A DNA stretch of 64,000 bases, taken from contig JAKSJB010000001.1 in NCBI GenBank assembly GCA_024398475.1, positions 124,001 to 188,000 of the forward strand, given 5' to 3'. This DNA comes from Bacteroidaceae bacterium. Its GTDB lineage: Bacteria > Bacteroidota > Bacteroidia > Bacteroidales > Bacteroidaceae. Position 1 is the first letter of the stretch. Every line of letters starts with the position of its first letter. Positions 44,444 to 53,547 of the stretch are shown here, in pieces. A model generated the notes under the pieces. That model searched no databases, was not told the origin of the DNA, and saw only the letters and a list, made by a program, of their open reading frames with translations. The position numbers and the translations under genes are program-made.

Positions 44444-46453
44444 ATGACTAACAGATTTAATTTTGGTCGTGGCAAACAGTATGTTGCCTTGACAATGTTG
44501 CTTGCAGGTTCAATGAACCTTATGGCACAGAAAGCAATGAAAGCCCCAGCGGGCGGCAAGCAAATCAGTGATAATCTAATTGGTATCTTCTTCGAGGACA
44601 TCAGTTCATCGGCTGATGGTGGACTTTGTGCAGAACTAGTTCAGAATGGTTCGTTTGAGTATAATCCATCAGAGCGTGATGGTTGGGGCGCCGGTACTTC
44701 ATGGAAGGTGTCACGTCCAGGACACTCACTTGGCCTTTTGGAAGTTAAGCAACAGAATCCGCTCAATGCCAACAACCCTAACTATATGCGTCTGAATGTG
44801 GAACGCGCAAGAGAGTTTTATGATTACAGGGGTTCAAGGGGCTTTGGTATTCAAAATGAGGGATTTGGAGGCATTTCCGTTAAGGCAGGTGCTAAATATA
44901 ACTTCTCAGTATTCCTCCGTGATGTTGAAGGTGATGGCAAGAAGGTCCGCATTTCTCTCATTCTTCCTGGTTGGCAGGAAAAATTGTTGGCAGATGCAGA
45001 ATTCACTACTGACTCAAAGGATTGGAAGAAATACGAGGCTCAACTTACTGCTTCGGAAGACTGTGAAAAGGCACAACTCCGTCTGCTCGTGCTCGACAAG
45101 GGAACGGTTGATGTAGATATGGTTTCACTCATACCTGAGGATACTTATAAGGGACATGGACTTCGTCGTGACCTTGCTGAGGCTCTCGAGGCCCTTCATC
45201 CAAAGTTTATGCGTTTCCCAGGTGGCTGTGTAGTACATGGCGGTGGTGACGGAATGTGGGATACTTACCGTTGGAAGAATACCATAGGACCAAAGGAACA
45301 GCGTAAGGGATTGAAGAATACATGGGGCTATCATCAGTCATTCGGACTTGGATATTTCGAGTATTTCCAGTTCTGTGAAGACCTCGGTATGGAACCTCTT
45401 CCAATTCTTCCATGCGGAGTAAGTTGCCAGGGTACTAACGGAGGTTGGAACATGACCGGTAAACGCGGTCAGGATGCAGTTCCAATGTCTGAGATGGATG
45501 AATGGGTAGATGAGGCTCTCGACCTTATTGAATGGGCAAACGGTGATGCAAATTCCAAGTGGGGACGTCTGCGCGCAGAAGCAGGACATCCAGCACCATT
45601 CAACCTGAAGTATCTGGGTCTTGGTAACGAGGAACTTATCTCTGAAGAATTCTGTGAACGATTCAAGTATATCTATGAACGTGTCCGCAAGGCTCATCCT
45701 GAAATCATCATCGTGGGTACGGCTGGTCCTGGAAGCCACTCTGACAATCCTGACTATATCAACGGTTGGAAACTTGCAGAGGAAATAGGTCTTCCTATCA
45801 TAGATGAACACTATTATGAACCACGCAATTATTTCCAGACAAGCCGTCAGTATGACAGTTATCCACGTGACCGCAAGACAAAGGTTTATCTTGGTGAATA
45901 TGCAGCAAAGGACAAAAAACTTCAGGATGCACTTGCTGAGGCTCTTTATCTGCTCCATGTCGAGCGTAACGGTGATGTTGTATGCATGACTTCTTATGCT
46001 CCTCTCTTTGCAAAGCGCGATGCTACAAATTGGAATCCAGACCTTATCTATTTCGATAATCAGAAGGTATATCCAACTTGCAGTTACTACGTTCAGCAGA
46101 TGTTCGGTCTCTCTGCCGGTCAGTATTATTATGGTGACTGCATAAAGTTCAGCGGTGAGGATGCTTCAAATAATTTGTTGGGACAGTCAGCGGTACTTAA
46201 CACGCAAAAGCGTGAACTTTATCTCAAGGTCGCAAATTCAACTGATAAGGAAACAACAGTAAATCTGGACCTTTCACGTTTCAAGGGCATGAAGTCAGTT
46301 GCCAGCAAGATGACCATCAGCGGTCAACCTAATGATGAGGACAACTTCGACCAGCAACCGGTTACTCCAGTAAATGAAACTATCAAGGTGAAGAAGCAGA
46401 TGTCACTTGACGTGAAACCTAATTCATTCACTCTCATTACAGTTAAATTGTAA
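44444..46453 (+). CDS. Secreted alpha-L-arabinofuranosidase, GH51
   Basis: A 669-residue enzyme removing arabinofuranose side chains from arabinoxylan or arabinan. It has an N-terminal export signal (LTMLLAGSMNLMAQ), then NLIGIFFEDISSSADGG and a carbohydrate-binding-like insert (about 120-225). The barrel follows with FMRFPGGCVVHGG, the acid/base Glu in YLGLGNEELIS (about residue 393) and the probable nucleophile in VYLGEYAAKD (about 482). A C-terminal beta domain closes it. It follows the esterase after 117 bases and ends at the terminator 46488-46519. Confidence 0.94.
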   Translation: MTNRFNFGRGKQYVALTMLLAGSMNLMAQKAMKAPAGGKQISDNLIGIFFEDISSSADGGLCAELVQNGSFEYNPSERDGWGAGTSWKVSRPGHSLGLLEVKQQNPLNANNPNYMRLNVERAREFYDYRGSRGFGIQNEGFGGISVKAGAKYNFSVFLRDVEGDGKKVRISLILPGWQEKLLADAEFTTDSKDWKKYEAQLTASEDCEKAQLRLLVLDKGTVDVDMVSLIPEDTYKGHGLRRDLAEALEALHPKFMRFPGGCVVHGGGDGMWDTYRWKNTIGPKEQRKGLKNTWGYHQSFGLGYFEYFQFCEDLGMEPLPILPCGVSCQGTNGGWNMTGKRGQDAVPMSEMDEWVDEALDLIEWANGDANSKWGRLRAEAGHPAPFNLKYLGLGNEELISEEFCERFKYIYERVRKAHPEIIIVGTAGPGSHSDNPDYINGWKLAEEIGLPIIDEHYYEPRNYFQTSRQYDSYPRDRKTKVYLGEYAAKDKKLQDALAEALYLLHVERNGDVVCMTSYAPLFAKRDATNWNPDLIYFDNQKVYPTCSYYVQQMFGLSAGQYYYGDCIKFSGEDASNNLLGQSAVLNTQKRELYLKVANSTDKETTVNLDLSRFKGMKSVASKMTISGQPNDEDNFDQQPVTPVNETIKVKKQMSLDVKPNSFTLITVKL

Positions 46454-46487
46454 ATCCTGTCGCATCGGTATGGTGCGAATATTATAT

Positions 46488-46522
46488 ACTCCTCCTTGGA
46501 ATGGTATCTAAGGAGGAGTTTT
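46488..46522 (+). terminator. Terminator of the arabinoxylan locus
   Basis: 10-bp stem ACTCCTCCTT/AAGGAGGAGT (46488-46497, 46510-46519), 12-base loop, followed by TTTC. Confidence 0.75.
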
Positions 46523-46585
46523 CATAAATTCAAGATAGTAAATTACGCAGAACTTGGTCCAAGGGAAACTTATTAACTCAAGTAA

Positions 46586-47083
46586 ATGTCTGACAACCAC
46601 ACAACCCAGCAACGTCATACCAATATGGCTGCAATCCGAGGTAAGGATACAAAGCCTGAGATTATTGTACGTCAGTATTTGTGGCATCATGGCTTCAGGT
46701 ATCGGTTGAACTATTCCCGTCTTCCGGGTAAACCTGATATTGTACTGCGAAAGTATCGCACATGTATTTTAGTGAATGGTTGTTTCTGGCATGGACACAC
46801 TGACTGTAAGTATTTCGTGATGCCGAAGTCCAATACTCAATTTTGGAACGACAAGATTCAACGCAACATTTTACGTGATAAGGAAGTACAGCATAAATTG
46901 GCCCGTATGGGTTGGCATTGTATTATTATTTGGGAATGCCAACTGAAACCGAATCAACGTGAACAGACCTTGAACTCTCTGTTGCATACTTTGAACCACA
47001 TTTTTCTTGAAAACCATAAACCTCAAGCGTATCAGTTGCCGGAAGAATCAATAAGGAAAGTCGCTGAAAATTCCGAAAAATAA
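46586..47083 (+). CDS. vsr: Very short patch repair (Vsr) endonuclease
   Basis: A 165-residue Vsr-type mismatch endonuclease that nicks T:G mismatches arising from 5-methylcytosine deamination. Core motifs: NMAAIRGKDTKPE, YRLNYSRLPGKPDIVL with the catalytic Asp, the metal/zinc-site run VNGCFWHGHTDC, and WHCIIIWECQL. Such genes normally sit beside a cytosine methyltransferase, but none is in the window. It is the first gene of a defence cluster, with its own gap of about 200 bases before the restriction operon. Confidence 0.93.
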   Translation: MSDNHTTQQRHTNMAAIRGKDTKPEIIVRQYLWHHGFRYRLNYSRLPGKPDIVLRKYRTCILVNGCFWHGHTDCKYFVMPKSNTQFWNDKIQRNILRDKEVQHKLARMGWHCIIIWECQLKPNQREQTLNSLLHTLNHIFLENHKPQAYQLPEESIRKVAENSEK

Positions 47084-47252
47084 GGTTCTTTTGTCAATGC
47101 ACCGTATCAACAGACAAGTGTAACAAACTGTTTTTAACCCATAAAGTTCGGGACTTAATTACCACTATTGTATGAAAAAGCGTGTATTCGGCTATGAAAT
47201 TTGCTTAAATCGCAAATTAATTAGTCTTACCAGCGTTATTATTTATATAATT

Positions 47253-47284
47253 GTTGTGATTACTGAAGTTTTTAGTTATCTTTG
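47253..47284 (+). promoter_or_regulatory. Promoter of the XRE-hsd operon
   Basis: GTTG (47253-47256), a 20-base spacer and TATCTTTG (47277-47284), 27 bases before the regulator start at 47312. Confidence 0.75.
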
Positions 47285-47311
47285 TACTCGAAATTTATAA
47301 TAGACATAACA

Positions 47312-47545
47312 ATGACAAAAGACATCAATCGTATCAAGGTAGTATTGGCAGAGAAGAAACGGACAAATAAATGGTTGGCAGAAACATTGGGGAAAGATCC
47401 CGCCACAGTTTCTAAATGGTGCACAAATTCTGCGCAACCCGGATTGGAGACCTTGCTTGAAATCGCCAAGTGCTTAGAAGTTGACGTGAAAGAACTCATC
47501 AACTCCAGCAAAAGTGATATAATGTATATTCAAGTAACGAAATAA
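47312..47545 (+). CDS. XRE-family HTH regulator of the restriction locus
   Basis: A 77-residue Cro/CI-type DNA-binding protein, LAETLGKDPATVSKWCTNS being the helix-turn-helix. The frame begins at 47282, but that Met lies inside the promoter, so MTKDINRIKVV at 47312 is chosen. It is 44 bases upstream of hsdM and likely controls the timing of modification and restriction expression, by analogy with C proteins (inference). Confidence 0.88.
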   Translation: MTKDINRIKVVLAEKKRTNKWLAETLGKDPATVSKWCTNSAQPGLETLLEIAKCLEVDVKELINSSKSDIMYIQVTK

Positions 47546-47589
47546 TCTGTATTCCTACAAGGTATAAACATATTAAAAGGTTGATTGTT

Positions 47590-49155
47590 ATGGCAAAGAA
47601 AGTAATAAAAGAAAAAGCGATAGAGGAAGCACTGTGGGAGTCGGCCAATAAACTTCGTGGTTCTGTGGAACCATCGGAATACAAGCACGTGGTGCTGAGT
47701 CTCATCTTTCTGAAATATGCCAACGACCGGTTCACGGAGCGACGTAATGAGTTGTTGACTGACGGAAAGGAAGCGTTTGCTGACAATCCAGTGTTTTATA
47801 ATGCCAAAAATGTCTTTTATCTGGAGCCGGAAAGCCGTTGGAACTTTCTGATTGAAAACGCCAAGCAGAATGACATCGCCATAAAGATAGACAAGGCATT
47901 GGCGAAAGTGGAGCAGAGCAACCCTACATTGAAAGGTGCTTTGCCAAGCAACTACTATGCTGGTTTGTCGCTCGATCGTACAAAGCTTGCTGCATTGCTC
48001 GATGAGATTAACAAGATTGACACGCTGAAAGACCCAGAGAACGATCTCATTGGCCGCGTCTATGAGTACTTCCTTGGCAAGTTTGCCATTGCCGAAGGTA
48101 AGGGTAAGGGAGAATACTATACGCCTAAGACCATCGTCAATCTTATTGCTGAGATGATAGAACCTTATCGTGGCAAAATTTACGATCCTTGTTGTGGCTC
48201 TGGCGGTATGTTCGTGCAGAGTATGAAGTTCATTGAGGCGCATCACGGCAACAAACGTGACATCTCTGTTTATGGTCAGGAATATACCAATACCACCTAC
48301 AAACTGGCAAAGATGAACCTAGCCATTCGCGGCATTGCCTGCAACTTGGGTGAGATGGCTGCCGATACGTTCCACAACGATCAGCATAAAGACCTGAAGG
48401 CTGACTTCATCATGGCCAATCCGCCATTCAACCAGAAGGCATGGCGAGCAGACAATGAACTGAAAGATGATCCACGATGGGTGGGCTATGAAACACCCCC
48501 AACCAGTAACGCTAACTATGGTTGGATTCTAAATATCGTGAGTAAGCTCTCTGCAAATGGAACTGCCGGTTTCCTCCTTGCCAATGGTGCGTTGAGTGGC
48601 GACGGCACAGAACTGGAAATACGCAAACAACTGCTTCAGAACCATTTGGTGGAAGCAATTGTTATTCTGCCTCGTAATATGTTCTATTCTACTGACATTA
48701 GTGTGACGCTTTGGATTCTCAATAAAAATAAAAAGGCTCGGACTGTTGAACAAAATGGTAAGGTTGTGAAATATCGCAATCGTGAGGACGAGGTGTTATT
48801 TATCGACCTGCGTCAATGGGGAGAACCGTTCGAGAAGAAATACATTCAGTTTTCTACTGAGCAGATACAGCTGATTGCCGAGAACTTCCATAACTGGCAG
48901 CGTGTGGGCTGGGAGCAGACCTACCACAACGAGCCTGAATATTGTTACTCTGCCACCCTTGACGAGATAGAGCAGAAAGGCTGGAGTCTCGTGCCAAGCA
49001 AATACATCGAGTTCCGTAACCGCGATGAACAGATAGACTTCGACACCAAGATGAAACAACTGCAAGCAGAAATGAGTGACCTATTGCAACAGGAGGAAGA
49101 GAGCAATCAGCAGTTGAAAGAACTGTTTAATTCATTAGGTTATGGACTCGAATAA
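47590..49155 (+). CDS. hsdM: Type I restriction-modification DNA methyltransferase subunit
   Basis: A 521-residue N6-adenine methylase from the ATG at 47590; the frame opens 3 codons earlier with TTG. Order: N-terminal helical HsdM domain (KLRGSVEPSEYKHVVLSLIF), SAM motif I YDPCCGSGGMFVQS (about residue 198), catalytic NPPF in FIMANPPFNQKAW (about 278), and a C-terminal helical tail. Its stop overlaps the RhuM-Fic start by 14 bases. Confidence 0.96.
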   Translation: MAKKVIKEKAIEEALWESANKLRGSVEPSEYKHVVLSLIFLKYANDRFTERRNELLTDGKEAFADNPVFYNAKNVFYLEPESRWNFLIENAKQNDIAIKIDKALAKVEQSNPTLKGALPSNYYAGLSLDRTKLAALLDEINKIDTLKDPENDLIGRVYEYFLGKFAIAEGKGKGEYYTPKTIVNLIAEMIEPYRGKIYDPCCGSGGMFVQSMKFIEAHHGNKRDISVYGQEYTNTTYKLAKMNLAIRGIACNLGEMAADTFHNDQHKDLKADFIMANPPFNQKAWRADNELKDDPRWVGYETPPTSNANYGWILNIVSKLSANGTAGFLLANGALSGDGTELEIRKQLLQNHLVEAIVILPRNMFYSTDISVTLWILNKNKKARTVEQNGKVVKYRNREDEVLFIDLRQWGEPFEKKYIQFSTEQIQLIAENFHNWQRVGWEQTYHNEPEYCYSATLDEIEQKGWSLVPSKYIEFRNRDEQIDFDTKMKQLQAEMSDLLQQEEESNQQLKELFNSLGYGLE

Positions 49156-50137
49156 TCAAATCATCATATATCAGACAGAGGACGGACAGACACAGGTGGA
49201 TGTCCGTATGGAGAATGAGACTGTGTGGTTGACACAGGCTCAGATGGTTGAGCTTTTTCAAACGACCAAACAGAATATAAGTTTGCATGTTGGTAATGTT
49301 TTTAAGGATGGCGAACTGAAACAAAAGTCAACTGTCAAGGAATACTTGACTGTTCAGAAAGAGGGAGAACGAAAAGTTACGCGTAAGGTTAAATACTACA
49401 ACCTTGATGTCATCATTTCCGTTGGCTACCGTGTAAAAAGCAAACGTGGTACTGCTTTTCGTATCTGGGCGAACAATGTCTTAAAACAGTATCTCATCAA
49501 AGGCTATGCCGTCAATGAGCGTATCCGCAAGGAGCAGATTGGAGAGTTGCGCCAACTGGTAGGTATGCTTGGGCGCACGATACAGAACCAACCGCTACTA
49601 TCGAATGACGAGACCAACGCTCTGTTTGAGGTAGTGACAGACTATACTTATGCCCTTGATACCCTCGACAATTACGACTATGAGCGGCTGACAATCAATA
49701 AGACCACGAAGGATGAGCCTTTCCATGCTACCTATGAGAATGCGATGGAGGCTATTGATGGACTGCGAGAGAAATTTGGTGGTTCTGTTCTCTTTGGCAA
49801 CGAGAAGGATGACTCTTTCAAAAGCAGTATCGGACAGATATACCAGACATTTGACGGAGAAGAACTCTATCCCAGTGTGGAGGAGAAAGCAGCCATGCTA
49901 CTCTATCTCGTCACTAAGAACCATTCATTCAGCGATGGCAACAAGCGCATTGCTGCTACTCTGTTCCTTTGGTTCCTCAATGGCAACCACATTCTCTATC
50001 ATCCTGATGGCAGCAAGCGTATAGCCGACAGCACCCTCGTAGCCCTCACGCTGATGATTGCTGAAAGCAGAACAGAGGAGAAGGACGTCATGGTAAAAGT
50101 TGTTGTCAATCTGATAAACAAAAACAACTATGAATAA
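49142..50137 (+). CDS. RhuM-Fic fusion protein embedded in the hsd operon
   Basis: A 331-residue protein. Residues 1-115 are a RhuM/Bro-like domain (QVDVRMENETVWLTQAQMVE, then YYNLDVIISVGYRVKSKRGT). The C-terminal half carries a Fic/Doc fold with HSFSDGNKR near residue 261, close to the HxFx(D/E)GNxR AMPylation/phosphorylation loop. It overlaps hsdM by 14 bases and hsdS by 8, which implies translational coupling. Target and role are unknown; a toxin-like or regulatory modification tied to restriction is possible. No obvious Fic-inhibitory helix motif was identified. Confidence 0.85.
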   Translation: MDSNNQIIIYQTEDGQTQVDVRMENETVWLTQAQMVELFQTTKQNISLHVGNVFKDGELKQKSTVKEYLTVQKEGERKVTRKVKYYNLDVIISVGYRVKSKRGTAFRIWANNVLKQYLIKGYAVNERIRKEQIGELRQLVGMLGRTIQNQPLLSNDETNALFEVVTDYTYALDTLDNYDYERLTINKTTKDEPFHATYENAMEAIDGLREKFGGSVLFGNEKDDSFKSSIGQIYQTFDGEELYPSVEEKAAMLLYLVTKNHSFSDGNKRIAATLFLWFLNGNHILYHPDGSKRIADSTLVALTLMIAESRTEEKDVMVKVVVNLINKNNYE

Positions 50138-51275
50138 GGCAGGCTACAAACGTTTAGGCGACTATATCAGAGAGGTGAATGTTCGTAATCGGGAGTTGAA
50201 GGTTACGAACTTGCTGGGTGTGAGCATTTCGAAGGAGTTCATGCCCTCGATTGCAAATACTATTGGCACAGATATGTCCACCTATAAGATTGTGGAACGA
50301 AACCAGTTGGTTTATATTGCAGATACTTCCCGACGTGGTGATAAAATTGCTATTGGTTTACTTGAAAAATATGATAATGCAATTGTTTCTCAGGCTTATA
50401 CTGTTTTTGAAGTCATAGACCACGAACAGTTGTTGCCTGAGTATTTGATGATGTGGTTCCGTCGTCCTGAGTTTGACCGCTATGCCCGTTTTCATTCACA
50501 TGGAAGTGCTCGTGAGGTATTCGATTGGGACGAACTTTGTGATGTTATGCTCCCCATCCCTTCTATCACTCGCCAGCGTGAAATAGTATCAGAATACGAA
50601 ACGGTGGCCAACCGCATCCGTCTCAACAATCAAATGATTCAACATCTTGAAGCCACAGCCCAAGCCCTCTATCGCAAAATGTTCGTTGATAACATCGACA
50701 AAGAAAACCTCCCCGAAGGCTGGAGAATGGGAGCGATTGAAGATTTGTCAGAATTCGTAGTTGCTGGGGTTATTCCAAATTATATTGAAGAAGGTGAGTA
50801 TAAAGTTCTAGGTCAAAGATGTGTTCATGATCATATTATTGATATGAGCTTTGTGAAATCTCATATTCCTAAATCAAATTGCCTTTTTGTTCAGGATGGA
50901 GATATTTTGATTAATTCTACTGGTTCAGGAACTCTTGGCCGTGTTGGCCAAATCATTTCTGCGCCGATGAATCTGGCGTTTGATTCTAATATGACATTAG
51001 TTCGCCCCATTGGAGAGTATGCTATAGATTATTTAGGTCTTGCAATCTTTGAGAAAGAGAACTATTTTGTGCAAATCTCGCAAGGAAGTACCAACCAAAC
51101 TCGATTGTACTGTTCAATGGTAAAACCTGCAGAATTGCTAATTCCATCAATGGATGAACTGGAGAAGTTTAAAAACTATGTGCATCCTATGAGAAACGAG
51201 ATAGAGCATAGGAGATTTGAAAACGAGAAACTAACCGAATTACAGTCTTTGCTTTTGGCGAAGATGGGGCAATAA
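50130..51275 (+). CDS. hsdS: Type I restriction specificity subunit
   Basis: A 381-residue subunit that sets the target sequence, with two target-recognition domains (about residues 1-150 and 195-345). Each is followed by a conserved helical spacer (VANRIRLNNQMIQHLEATAQ and RRFENEKLTELQSLLLAKM). The second domain's DNA (about 50750-51200) is visibly more AT-rich than the first and than hsdM, a sign of domain exchange. It overlaps the RhuM-Fic gene. Confidence 0.92.
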   Translation: MNKAGYKRLGDYIREVNVRNRELKVTNLLGVSISKEFMPSIANTIGTDMSTYKIVERNQLVYIADTSRRGDKIAIGLLEKYDNAIVSQAYTVFEVIDHEQLLPEYLMMWFRRPEFDRYARFHSHGSAREVFDWDELCDVMLPIPSITRQREIVSEYETVANRIRLNNQMIQHLEATAQALYRKMFVDNIDKENLPEGWRMGAIEDLSEFVVAGVIPNYIEEGEYKVLGQRCVHDHIIDMSFVKSHIPKSNCLFVQDGDILINSTGSGTLGRVGQIISAPMNLAFDSNMTLVRPIGEYAIDYLGLAIFEKENYFVQISQGSTNQTRLYCSMVKPAELLIPSMDELEKFKNYVHPMRNEIEHRRFENEKLTELQSLLLAKMGQ

Positions 51276-51288
51276 ATAATAAATTGTT

Positions 51289-53229
51289 ATGATACCAGAA
51301 GCATTATTAATGGAGGCTGCTAAGCCAGTAATAAACACTCTGATTAAAAATGTTATTACTCCCAAAATAACGCAATTTGCCGAGCGATGTAATATCGCTT
51401 ATAACGAATTGTTAATTCCTCGTGGAGAACATTTTGAAGAATATTTGTTTCGTACTTACAAAAAATATAGTATAATAAATACTTTGGTTTTCAAGAATGA
51501 ACAAAGACTTCTTAAGGATTTATACTTGCCTTTGACTATTTCTAAAGAAGATATGCATTCAAGAAATAAGGAAAGTTTCAAGATTGATAAATATCCCCAA
51601 GAACTTATACAGAAATATGATAAGATTCTCATTACAGATACTGCTGGTATGGGAAAATCAACTATGACAAAAAGGATCTTCCTAGATGTTATAGATAATG
51701 GATATGGCATACCCATTTATTTAGAAATGAGAAGACTATCCGAAGAAAAGACTATACTGGATGAAATACAAGAACAGGTTAATTCTATCGCTAAAGATTT
51801 TAACCGTCAGTTATTATTAGAATTTATTCAAACAGGAGGTTTTGTGTTCTTTCTAGATGGATACGATGAAATCTCTTTAAATGACAGGATTTCTGTCACT
51901 TCAGATGTGCAAGATTTCATTTCTAAGGCAGGTAATAATGTATTTGTTATAACATCAAGACCAGAGCAGGCTTTGGCAAGTTTTGGCGATTTCCAAGTTT
52001 TTACGATAAATCCATTAGCGAAAAAAGAAGCTTATGAATTACTCCGTAAATATGACAATCAAGGTGGCACATCTAAATTGTTAATAGATGAGCTTAAGTC
52101 AGGACAGTATGGAATGATAAATGAATTCTTGAAGAATCCCTTGTTGGTTTCATTGTTATTTGCAGCATTTGACTACAAGCAAACCATCCCATTAAAGAAA
52201 CATATCTTTTATAGACAAGTTTATGATGCCTATTTTGATTCGCATGATTTGTCAAAAGGTGACCATTACATCCACGACAAACATTCTAACTTGGATATTG
52301 ATGATTTTGAACGAGTATTACGTTATGTTGGCTTCAAGTGTCTTAAGTCTCAAAAAATAGAATTTGATAAGGATTCACTTCTTTATATTATAGATGAGGC
52401 GAAAGACTTTTGTCCTGATTTGCATTTTACTTCTTCAGATTTTTTAAATGACATACTATCTTCTGTTCCTTTATTCTGTAAGGATGGACAATATTTGAAG
52501 TGGGTGCACAAATCTTTACAAGAGTATTTCGCAGCTCAATTTATATATAAAGATTCGAAAGAAAGCCAGGATGCTATTCTAAGCGCTTTATATAATAGCG
52601 ATAATCTTGATAAATACATGAATATGTTAGATATTTATTATGATATTGACAATTGGGGATTTAGAAAAAATATTTTAAAACCATTATGTGAATCATACAT
52701 AAAGCATTACGAAACAAATATTTATACATCTTCAATAGTTGATAAAAAGGAAATAGAAGATCGTATAGGTTATTTGTTCATGAGAGATGTTTGCATATTG
52801 AGAGCTGAATTAAGTAATCCCCTTGATCCTTTTAAAGAAATTAGAGAAAAAACGAAGCATTTTTTTAAAGGAGAAATTTCGACAATGACTCATTTTCATA
52901 GAGACGATGTAGCTATTTCCACATCAATAAATCCTAAAAGGAAAATTTTGTCTATCTTAATAAAAAGACTACCCTTTCTGTTCGGAAATTACACGCATCG
53001 GAGGCCAACCGACGACTTTAGTATGCCGTTCGACAAGATTGTGCTTATTTCAGTTCATAGTGGTGATAGTTGTTTAGATGAGTTCATCTATTATAATTTT
53101 TATATGGGAACTGCAGCTCGTGAAACTCATTCTTATTTTGATTATATGAGATGTACAGAAGAAATAAGTAAAATAAATAAAATATTACGTGACAAAGAAA
53201 AAACATCAAATTTAATAGAAGGATTATAA
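51289..53229 (+). CDS. NACHT-domain NTPase (bNACHT-like, NLR-related)
   Basis: A 646-residue STAND NTPase. A helical N-terminal region (1-110, starting EALLMEAAKPVINTLIKN) precedes the NACHT core: Walker A TAGMGKST (about 117), Walker B FFLDGYDEI (about 187) and sensor ITSRPEQAL (about 221). A winged-helix/helical segment follows with KWVHKSLQEYFAAQF (about 405). The C-terminal 170 residues have no recognised domain or repeats. Bacterial NACHT proteins are established anti-phage effectors. Its strongly AT-rich codon use contrasts with hsdM and hsdR, so it was probably acquired separately. It lies 13 bases after hsdS. Confidence 0.88.
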   Translation: MIPEALLMEAAKPVINTLIKNVITPKITQFAERCNIAYNELLIPRGEHFEEYLFRTYKKYSIINTLVFKNEQRLLKDLYLPLTISKEDMHSRNKESFKIDKYPQELIQKYDKILITDTAGMGKSTMTKRIFLDVIDNGYGIPIYLEMRRLSEEKTILDEIQEQVNSIAKDFNRQLLLEFIQTGGFVFFLDGYDEISLNDRISVTSDVQDFISKAGNNVFVITSRPEQALASFGDFQVFTINPLAKKEAYELLRKYDNQGGTSKLLIDELKSGQYGMINEFLKNPLLVSLLFAAFDYKQTIPLKKHIFYRQVYDAYFDSHDLSKGDHYIHDKHSNLDIDDFERVLRYVGFKCLKSQKIEFDKDSLLYIIDEAKDFCPDLHFTSSDFLNDILSSVPLFCKDGQYLKWVHKSLQEYFAAQFIYKDSKESQDAILSALYNSDNLDKYMNMLDIYYDIDNWGFRKNILKPLCESYIKHYETNIYTSSIVDKKEIEDRIGYLFMRDVCILRAELSNPLDPFKEIREKTKHFFKGEISTMTHFHRDDVAISTSINPKRKILSILIKRLPFLFGNYTHRRPTDDFSMPFDKIVLISVHSGDSCLDEFIYYNFYMGTAARETHSYFDYMRCTEEISKINKILRDKEKTSNLIEGL

Positions 53230-53306
53230 TATCTGTATAAAGATGAACCATTAATGTCACGTTAAAATAGGGACACTAATGGTGTGAAAGAATAAAAAAG
53301 AATACA

Positions 53307-53480
53307 ATGGTAAACGGATTCAACGAACATACGCTGGAGATGGCCATCATGGAGCTGTTTGAGCAACAGGGCTACAGCTACGTGAATGGCGAGACGATAC
53401 ACAAGGAACAGACGGAGGTGCTGCTGCGTGTTGACTTGCGGATGTATCTGATGGATAGATATGCCCAAGAAGGTATATGC
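53307..53480 (+). pseudogene. Truncated duplicate of the hsdR 5' end
   Basis: Codons 4 to about 53 repeat the start of hsdR (54557 onward; both read FNEHTLEMAIMELFEQQGYS). The DNA is almost identical over about 145 bases, with around five silent changes. After AQE the similarity stops and the frame ends at 53489. It is too short to work and marks a recombination junction immediately upstream of the RhuM gene. Confidence 0.85.
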
Positions 53481-53547
53481 AAACGCTAAAAAACGAAGTG
53501 GAAGAACGACATCTAAAATTAAAATTTTCAGAATAAATACATCGCAA

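Noticed and set aside
53461..53547. 29-codon upstream extension of the second RhuM frame
   Set aside because: It starts inside the duplicated hsdR sequence and has no resemblance to RhuM N-termini; the Met at 53548 is preferred.
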